A stretch of DNA of 64,000 nucleotides. Origin: Vombatus ursinus (taxonomy: Eukaryota; Chordata; Mammalia; Diprotodontia; Vombatidae). Below are positions 57,601 through 64,000 of the stretch, one piece after another; within the stretch, counting starts at the first letter, position 1, and each line of letters opens with the position of its first letter. Below the pieces are notes generated by a model. That model did no database searches, was not told where the DNA came from, and was given only the letters and a program-made list of their open reading frames with translations. Position numbers and translations under genes: made by a program. The stretch is from NCBI RefSeq assembly GCF_900497805.2, contig NW_020954630.1, positions 10,114,449 through 10,178,448 on the forward strand, written 5' to 3'.

Positions 57601-57942
57601 AAAAAAAAAATAAACTTAAACAAAAAAAAAGAAAACTGGAGTCCTAAGAGATTAAATGCCATAGGGTACATAGTAACTACATGTTGAAGAAGAAATTTGA
57701 ATTCAGGTCTCCCTTCAAGTGTAGCATTTTATCTACCACTTCAGGAATCACTCAGAAATCCCTATGCTAAAAAAATAACAGTTTATTGTCAATGACCATA
57801 AGCTTCTTTCCTGGTCTATAATAGTTTCAAGAGAATTCCAACATATAGTAATAGTCTCCATATTCTCAGGTGGAAAGATTTCGAGTCAAAGGAACTGAAT
57901 TCAGAAACTGGTTCTGCTAGTTATTATCACGGTAAGCTTCAC

Positions 57943-58205
57943 AGGCAGCCATGTGGCACAGTAGATACAGCATTGGATCCGGAATCATGAAGACCTGAGT
58001 TCAAATTCAGCCTCAGACACTATCTTTGTGATCCTGGAATAGTCACTTAATCTCTGATTGTCTCAGTTTCCTCAACTGTAAAATGGGAATAATAGTACCT
58101 CACAAGTGCCTCACAAGATTCTAATCAAGATCAAATGAGACATCTATAAAAGGTCTTAGCAGAGTGTCTAGCAGAGAGAAGGGACTATGTAAAAAGTTAT
58201 TCCCT
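57943..58205 (+). repeat. MIR-type SINE with marsupial head
   Basis: 'ggcagccatgtggcacagta', 'atgaagacctgagttcaaat', 'ctcaactgtaaaatgggaat' and 'gtcttagcagagtgtctagc'. Confidence 0.88.
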
Positions 58206-58211
58206 TCCCCT

Positions 58212-58315
58212 TATCAGTCATTTTATATCTCTTGGTTTTAACTTCCTCATTAGTATAATGAAGGCATTGAACTAGATGACATCTAAGTTTCCTTTTTTGA
58301 TCCTATGACTATATC
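58212..58315 (+). repeat. MIR3-type SINE, 3' part
   Basis: 'ttaacttcctcattagtata', 'gaactagatgacatctaagt' and 'tttttgatcctatgac'. Confidence 0.7.
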
Positions 58316-59159
58316 TGGAAGTTATTCTACGTGTCCTAAATCACATATTTAGTAACTTTTACGCATCTTATAAAAAAAAAACATTTTGGGGGGGGAAGGG
58401 AATGGGAAAAGGGCAATTATTACAATAAAAGGCTAACATTTTCCTCCTCACACTCTTATACTGTTAGTACATTCCACTTATATGGTCTACGCTTCAAAGC
58501 TAGGAGGAAAAGTTAAATTATCAAAGTGAGGAAGAGGCCTTAGGGATGTACCCAGACAATGGTTCTCTGGACATATGTAAAAAGTCTGAAAAGCACAGAG
58601 AATTTTCTAACACATCAAGGTGAGGTTCTCCTCTTAGACACTCGTGATGATGCTGGAGAAGCCCAAAAGGGAGAACTTCAGAGATGTAATCATCTGGCCC
58701 ATAATCCATCTTAATAGATGAAAAAAAAAACCATGAAAAGTTGTCTTCTAATTGGGAAGGTCCATTACTTGTGATGCAGTGTGGCACATCTTTGTGAATG
58801 AAATAGAAGAGTGGGAAGCCAGGGAAGAAAATGACCATCAAAACAGCCAAATGTAAGAGGCTCATATTGGAAAAGGCTTGACTAGATTACACCAAGATCA
58901 AAGATGAAGGGACAAATACATAATGATGGGCTTTATCACCTGCTGAAGAGTTAGCAAATGAATCCAACAAGTCACCAAATAAATGCTAAGTGCTGAAAAT
59001 GCAAGATGTGGAAGTCAAGTTTTGTGCTCAGCCTGATGTTAGGAGAGGAGGGCAGCAAGATTTGCAGGAACAGTATTGTTTCAGGATTGGGGGTGGAGAA
59101 CAACAGGCACCAGCTATTTGTGCTACAACAAAGATAGTGGGGGAGGGAGAAGGTGCCTA
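58316..59159. other. Unassigned sequence with a 114-codon minus frame
   Basis: The minus frame 58521-58865 (MSLLHLAVLMVIFFPGFPLF...) starts with a hydrophobic stretch of about 22 residues that could mimic a signal or membrane segment. It has no recognisable family and no visible promoter or splice context. I leave it as a chance frame. Confidence 0.4.
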
Positions 59160-59388
59160 AGGCATAGTGCTAAGCACTACATTAAATGCCTCAGACCTTC
59201 ACAGCAACTCTAGGAGTTAGATGTTATTATTATCTTCATTTTACAAATGAGGAAACTAAGGTAGACAGTGGCTAAGGGACTTCCCCAGGATCACATAGCT
59301 AGTATGTGTCTGAGACTGGATTCAAACTCAGGTCTTCCTGATTCCAGGTCCAGCACTCTATCCACTGATCCACCTGGCTGCCATCACA
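59160..59388 (-). repeat. MIR-type SINE, antisense, near full length
   Basis: 'catagtgctaagcactacat', 'cattttacaaatgaggaaac', 'aggatcacatagctagtatg' and 'tatccactgatccacctggc'. Confidence 0.88.
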
Positions 59389-60270
59389 GGTAACCTGGCA
59401 TACGAAATTTTGAATATACATCATACACATATATAGATTTAGATGTAATCTATAACATAGTGCATTTATGCAGAAAGGAAGAATGTTAGAGCTGATTGGT
59501 GTGCTATTTGTACCTCAAAATAACATTAGAATCAAAAAGGAAATTCCAAATATATCAATTTCAGTTCTGTTCAATTTGACTAGATGCCTTCACAGGAAAG
59601 ATTAAAAGCTATCTCTGGCATTAATACTAAATGCATATGCAATACAGTAAATTCTTCTTTGTGTTATTAAGCAATATCCATTTATTCTTTAATATTCTCT
59701 AATACCTTATGCTCAAACCCAATGTCATAAATTAGGCAGAATGCCCCGACAAGAATTGTCTGGCATAACGAAGAGATTCTGTTTCATTATAAAATACTGC
59801 ATTTGTTATTCAAGACTAATACTAAATGATATTTGAAGAGAGTTTATATGGTATTAAACATATGGCTAGTCTTAGAAGTTCTGTGCTGTTTTATATGACA
59901 TTAGCAAAAAAAATTGCACTTTTAATGCCGTAACTTGAGTGCTAGTCTCCCTTCATTACCAATAACAAAAGATATCCCCAGCATAGGGCCCATTAAGCCC
60001 CTTGGGGTGATCCAACTATAAACATTTCAGGAGGATTTAAAATAGCTTAAACATATGGGAAAAGCATAATCTCAGAAGTAATTTCTATATAAGGGTCTAT
60101 TAATTTTTTTAAATAACCCTGATAACATTTACAGACAATACCAGTACATTCCATCGAAAGTGTGTTTGTCCTGTTGATAACCTATACAACGGTTAAGGTG
60201 CAGCTACCCTACCTCAAGCTTTACCTAGTCTTCTGAGGCTGAAAATAACAGTTCTTTCTAGCTTAATTTA
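59389..60270. other. Repeat-free AT-rich sequence, possible conserved non-coding element
   Basis: No gene and no repeat recognised. 59620-60010 has many homeodomain/POU-like words ('actaaatgcatatgcaatac', 'aataccttatgct', 'cttttaatgccg'). The call rests on texture only. Confidence 0.3.
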
Positions 60271-60462
60271 CTTCCTTACCAACAGAGTGATGAAGTCTGC
60301 CTCCCATTGGGATAACCCACCATTTAATGAAAGGCACATTGTTTTCTTTCATGTTGTCAAAAACTGTCCCCAAAGAGATTCTGTACTGGCCTAGGAAGAT
60401 AGTATTCTATCTTTATAGTTAGAAGATTAAATCCTTTAATTCAACAAGCATTTAGTAAAGAT
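60271..60462 (+). repeat. Donor arm of a 192-bp inverted duplication
   Basis: Its reverse complement recurs at 61547-61738 with the same length and four differences. This arm spans continuous spacer into the start of a LINE-tail repeat (60435 onward), so it is the original location. Confidence 0.93.
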
Positions 60463-60827
60463 CAACTTTGTGCAGGGCACTGTGCAAGATGCTGGGGGAT
60501 ACAATCATTTTTAAAAAGCCCCCCCTCCTTTGGGGGTGGATGACGGGAGGTGGAAGAACACAGTACACACAGAGATATGTAAATTTCAGGTGAAATATGT
60601 GCAAAGCAGAGATATGGACCTACACCAAAGACTAAAGAAAACTTTGAAGACAGAGAAATCAGCTGAGGGGATTAAAGGAAGACTTCATCAAGAAGATGGT
60701 ATCAGAACTGATCCTTGAAAGAAAAGAAAAATTATGAAAGGTGACATTGAGGAAGGATTGTACTCCAGGCATAAAGTAAGATCTGGGTGAATACCAGAGA
60801 TGAGAAGTTAAATTTGAGGCTCAGTTA

Positions 60828-60938
60828 ACATTTGTTGAGAGTATCAAATGAGATAATGATTTGTAAAGCATTTAGCAAAGTGCCTGGCACATAGTAAATG
60901 CTATATGAATGTTGTTGTTGTCATTGTTGTTTTTAGTC
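60828..60938 (+). repeat. MIR 3' end with (TTG)n
   Basis: 'gagtatcaaatgagataatg', 'agtgcctggcacatagtaaa' and a TTG-rich end. Confidence 0.78.
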
Positions 60939-61104
60939 AAGATTGCGTGGAACATACAGTGTATGATGGGCAGTAATATAAAAGAAGTAAGGAAAGGTAG
61001 GCTGTCACCAGATTATGGAGGGCTTTGTATTATATTTTGAAGATACTAGGAAATCACTGAAGGTTCTTAAGTAGGGAAATGATATGAAGACATAATGAAG
61101 GGAG

Positions 61105-61246
61105 ACACTATGATTCAGCAGTAGCAATGCTAAATTTGTAGTTTGAAGTTCAGGGTTCAAATCCTAGCTCTGCCCTTTAATCATCTTGGAGACCTTAGCC
61201 TCTTAGCCTCTCAGTTTACTCATGGTAAAATGAGGGATAGTAAGAT
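61105..61246 (+). repeat. MIR3-type SINE
   Basis: 'ttcagggttcaaatcctagc', 'ttggagaccttagcctctta' and 'ctcatggtaaaatgaggga'. Confidence 0.72.
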
Positions 61247-61249
61247 CAT

Positions 61250-61465
61250 GGGATAGGAGAGAGGAGCTGGCCTCAAGGTCAGAAAGATCTGTGTTCAAGT
61301 CTTGCCTCTGAAACATGCTGTCTGTGTGATCCTGGGCAAATCACATGCCCTATCACTGCCCCAAGGACTCTAAACTGTATGTCGCAGAGTAGATGCTCAT
61401 CTGAATCATCAGAGGGGGATCTTCTCACAAGTTCCTTCCATCACTAAATCTGTGATCCTAAGATT
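61250..61465 (+). repeat. tRNA-type SINE with 'agagggggat' tail
   Basis: 'ctggcctcaaggtcagaaag', 'gtgtgatcctgggcaaatca', then 'ccaaggactctaaactgtat', 'agagtagatgctcatctgaa', 'cactaaatctgtgatcct'. Same subfamily as 52430-52565. Confidence 0.7.
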
Positions 61466-61471
61466 ACATTG

Positions 61472-61905
61472 GGGCAGCTAGGTGGCGCAGTGAATAGAGT
61501 GCCAGGCCTAGAGTCAAGAAGATTCATCTTCCTTCCTTCATTAGCCATCTTTACTAAATGCTTGTTGAATTAAAGGATTTAATCTTCTAACTATAAAGAT
61601 AGAATACTATCTTTCTAGGCCAGTACAGAATCTCTTTGGGGACAGTTTTTGACAACATGAAAGAAAACAATATGCCTTTCATTAAATGGTGGGTTATCCC
61701 AATGGGAGACAGCCTTCATCACTCTGTTGGTAAGGAAGCCTGAGACACTTATTTGTTGTGTGATCCTTAACCCCATTTGCCTCAGTTTCCTCATCTATAA
61801 AATGAGTTGGAGAAAGAAATGGCAAACTACTCCAGGATCTCTGCCAAGAAAATCCTAAATAGGGTCACAAAGAGTCAGTAATGACTGAAAAACAACAAGA
61901 TTACG
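61472..61905 (+). repeat. Mar1-type SINE interrupted by the inverted duplication
   Basis: Head 61472-61532 ('ggcagctaggtggcgcagtg', 'gtcaagaagattcatcttcc'); then 14 bases of filler and the 192-bp inverted copy; then 'cctgagacacttatttgttg', 'ggagaaagaaatggcaaact', 'actccaggatctctgccaag', and a CAACAA end. About 20 bp of the Mar1 body is missing at the junction. Confidence 0.87.
61547..61738 (-). repeat. Acceptor arm of the 192-bp inverted duplication
   Basis: Exact-length reverse complement of 60271-60462 with four mismatches (about 98% identity), embedded in Mar1. It has no poly-A and no target duplication, so it is not a retroposed or transposed copy. Confidence 0.93.
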
Positions 61906-62160
61906 TTGATACTTCTGTACAGAATGGAGTAGAGAGGCAATAAACTGTAGGCAAAGAAACAGATTTGGAAGCTCTTAGGGTGGGAGACCTTCTGAACTAG
62001 AATGGCAACAGCATGAATAGGTGGAAGAGAACAGATGCAAGGGATGTTTCAGGGATAGAATTAATAGGACTTGGTTGATAAGTAGATGGAGGTAAGGGAA
62101 AAGGAAGAATCAAAGATGACTGGGTGTCTGAGATAATAGTAGTGTCATCCAAAAAAATGC

Positions 62161-62650
62161 AGCTGAGAGTTTGTCATAATTCATGACTGTACAGTGCAAA
62201 AAACCTTTGTGTTTATATTATATTTAATATAACTTATGTTAAAACACAATATTAAAAGATATCAAACTATTTTTTTTAATTTGAGAAATATATTTCTTAA
62301 ATATCCTAATCTTATAAATCTGTAAGTGTATTTTATATCTATTATTCTAACTTTGCACGTACAAAAAAAAACCCCAAACACACATACTGGAGACATCAAT
62401 GAACATGAATGGACTAATAAAGTGACTCATTAATGCTTACAAAGCTATTTATATGAGGTCAAAACATGATATATGTTTGATATCATTCTTTCTTTGTTCT
62501 AGGCTTTTAATATCCCTCCTTAAATGCCTCTACAATGAAGTAAAACTTCCAAAAAAAGTCACTGAGAGTGGGCGCAGAACCATAACAAGAGAAACACTAT
62601 TTCATTTTTGTCTTTAAGTCATAATGAGAGAGGAGATGGAAGGAAGGGGA
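62161..62650. other. Unassigned AT-rich sequence
   Basis: Nothing recognised. Confidence 0.45.
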
Positions 62651-62654
62651 AAGG

Positions 62655-62898
62655 AATAAGCATTTATATTGGGTCTACTATACACTAGGTCTGTGTAAAT
62701 GCTTTACAAATATATGATCTCATTTGATCCTCATAACAATCCTGAAAAGTAAGTGCTGTTATTATCTCCATTTTACAGTTGAGGAAAATAGAGGTTAAGT
62801 TACTTGCCCAGGTTCACATAGCTAGTAAGTGTCTGAGACTTTATTTGAACTCAGATCTTCTTGACTTTAGACCCAGGGCTCTATCCATTGGAACACCC
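62655..62898 (-). repeat. MIR-type SINE, antisense, near full length
   Basis: 'ataagcatttatattgggtc', 'tttgatcctcataacaatcc', 'gttgaggaaaatagaggtta' and 'cttgcccaggttcacatagc'. Confidence 0.9.
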
Positions 62899-62924
62899 TG
62901 AAGTCAGGGAGACTAAATTCAAAG

Positions 62925-63190
62925 CTGGTGCAGCTAGGTGACACGGTAGATAGAGTGCCAGGTCTATAGTCAGGAAGACTCATTTTCCTGAGTTCAAATC
63001 TGGCCTCAGACACTTACCAGCTGTGTGACCCTGGGCAAGTCATTCAACCTTGTTTGCCTCAGTTTCTTCATCTGTAAAATGATCTGGAGAAGGAAATGGC
63101 AAACTGCTCCAGTATCTTTACCAAGAAAACTACAAATGAAATCACAAAGAGTAAGACATGACTGAAAAACAACTGAGAAACAGCAACAAA
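62925..63190 (+). repeat. Mar1-type SINE, well preserved
   Basis: 'gcagctaggtgacacggtag', 'aggaagactcattttcctga', 'gtgtgaccctgggcaagtca', 'gatctggagaaggaaatggc', 'actgctccagtatctttacc', 'agtaagacatgactgaaaaa' and a CAACAA-type end. This intact copy is the reference for the piece missing in 61472-61905. Confidence 0.92.
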
Positions 63191-64000
63191 ATTCAAAACT
63201 AAGTTCCCAGTACTCTGGTGAATTATCCCTTTGTGAGCAATTGTGAATGCGTTTCTGAAATCAGCAGATTGCTAACTAATTCTGTTCCTTAGGAAAAAAA
63301 AAAAACAACGGCAACAACAAACAATCATAGATGATGACTGAAGTTGACCAATCTGTATGATAGATGAAGGAAAAGGAAAGACTGCAGGCCAGTAGTATTT
63401 ATGAAAGTAACAAACGGAAGCGATCGATGCAGAACTCCTTTCAGGGAGCAAAGAGATTTCAGGAATGGTTTATTTCCTTCTTATGAGCTGGATTGCTTTA
63501 ACATTACATACTTGATACTATGCCATGTTACATATACCCTAATACATGGCTCAAAACCTTAGCAGTGATGATTTTCTTAGCTGAGAGATTGATGTCTGAA
63601 ATTCTAACTTGAATAATAGCTATGAAATTAACTGGCTAATGGTTTGTGTGAGAGAGAGAATTCTATCTTATCAACGTACATTTCCTGAATCATCACCTTC
63701 TGTCTCAAAAATCACTATGATCAGAAGATGGGAATTCCTAAGAGCATGTAGGAACAGCACCAAAAGACTAAAAATTCAGTGGCCATCAAGGTACCTCATA
63801 CCAGTGTTTTAGCCATTTGTAAAGATTTATTACTATGGTAGGTTGTATTTGTTAATTTAATTTGACTGTCTGACCTCAAAATTTTACTGTGAAAATAGAG
63901 CAAGACATTCATTAGCCAGGATCCAAGAAAACAGAACCCACAGAAATCACTGCTGTTTAGGGAAATAACTAAGTAAAAACAAAATGTTCATTTGACAGTC
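63191..64000. other. Unassigned sequence
   Basis: A short AAC-rich low-complexity run at about 63295-63325, then no gene or repeat recognised. The 67-codon frame at 63609-63812 is unconvincing. Confidence 0.45.

Larger units (their letters stand above)
54673..57628 (+). mobile_element. Full-length HAL1 (ORF1-only L1 derivative) with about 17-bp target duplication
   Basis: aagaaaactggagtcct lies at 54656-54672 and 57629-57645. The 2.96-kb insert begins 'ggaggggtggagccaagatgg', as L1/HAL1 5' ends do, with a YY1-like caagatggc at 54686-54694. It carries a 5' UTR of about 0.78 kb, one L1-type ORF1 (55451-56521), then 1.1 kb of 3' UTR with no reverse transcriptase, and an A-rich end. ORF1 without ORF2 is the definition of HAL1. 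Both ends are present, so it was not 5'-truncated at insertion. It would have relied on L1 reverse transcriptase in trans. Confidence 0.88.
54640..57745 (-). repeat. MIR-type SINE, antisense, split by HAL1
   Basis: 'cccatttcatagataagaaa' to 54672 and 'aagagattaaatgccatagg', 'gaattcaggtctcccttcaa', 'ttatctaccactt' at 57646-57745 read as a single antisense MIR once the HAL1 is removed. Confidence 0.85.
60435..62160. repeat. LINE-tail element broken by several later insertions
   Basis: Pieces 60435-60825 ('tgtgcagggcactgtgcaag', 'ggaagacttcatcaagaaga'), 60945-61090 ('gattatggagggctttgtat', 'gtagggaaatgatatgaaga') and 61906-62160 ('ggactt', 'gaatcaaagatgactgggtg') are collinear parts of one element. 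Between them lie a MIR end, a MIR3, a second SINE and a Mar1. Confidence 0.6.

Noticed and set aside
58521-58865. 114-codon minus frame with a hydrophobic N-terminus
   Set aside because: Signal-like stretch but no family, promoter or splice sites I can support.

Overview
The window reads as non-coding mammalian DNA, almost certainly from a marsupial draft assembly. The evidence is the repeat content. There are many MIR and MIR3 CORE-SINEs, several Mar1-type SINEs ending in an RTE-derived tail, short young tRNA-type SINEs of the kind known from Australian marsupials, L1 3' ends of marsupial type, ORF1-only HAL1, L2 and L3/CR1 relics, and hAT MITEs. An Australian marsupial is my best guess; the order is not resolvable by eye. 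Two runs of N (18347-18446 and 33073-33082) mark assembly gaps.

I found no host gene, exon, tRNA, rRNA or CpG-island promoter that I can support. Nearly all open frames are shorter than 120 codons, lack family similarity, and lie in repeats, low-complexity tracts or unremarkable AT-rich DNA. The window is therefore intergenic or deep intronic. The only recognisable protein-coding material is transposon fossil: HAL1 ORF1 (55451-56521), an L3/CR1 reverse transcriptase piece (25100-25800, minus), an L2-like reverse transcriptase box (6850-7124), an RTE ORF2 C-terminus (11780-12005), and a LINE C-terminal zinc knuckle (15430-15800, minus).

Layout. 1-8 kb: MIR/MIR3, an antisense L1 3' part and an L2-like LINE. 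8-20 kb: Mar1, RTE and zinc-knuckle LINE fossils, an L1 3' end inside MIR3, and a gapped (TC)n tract. 20-28 kb: a long ancient LINE-tail family, L3/CR1, a TSD-flanked short SINE, and a recent tandem duplication. 28-30.7 kb: repeat-poor, possibly conserved sequence. 30.7-35 kb: L3/CR1 copies, one holding an L1 and the other apparently the empty site. 35-48 kb: MIRs, a hAT MITE inside MIR3, and an unclassified tract. 48-54 kb: a palindromic hAT MITE, Mar1 and two more hAT relics. 54.6-57.6 kb: a full-length HAL1. 58-64 kb: a nested LINE/SINE stack carrying a 192-bp inverted templated duplication.

The most notable observations are the 192-bp, about 98% identical inverted duplication copied into a Mar1 SINE, the foldback hAT element with an exact 8-bp target duplication, the end-to-end HAL1 with its target duplication and doubled 3' UTR, and the paralogous empty site for an L1. 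None is a new biological system. Repeat family names are from memory of consensus sequences and should be confirmed with RepeatMasker.
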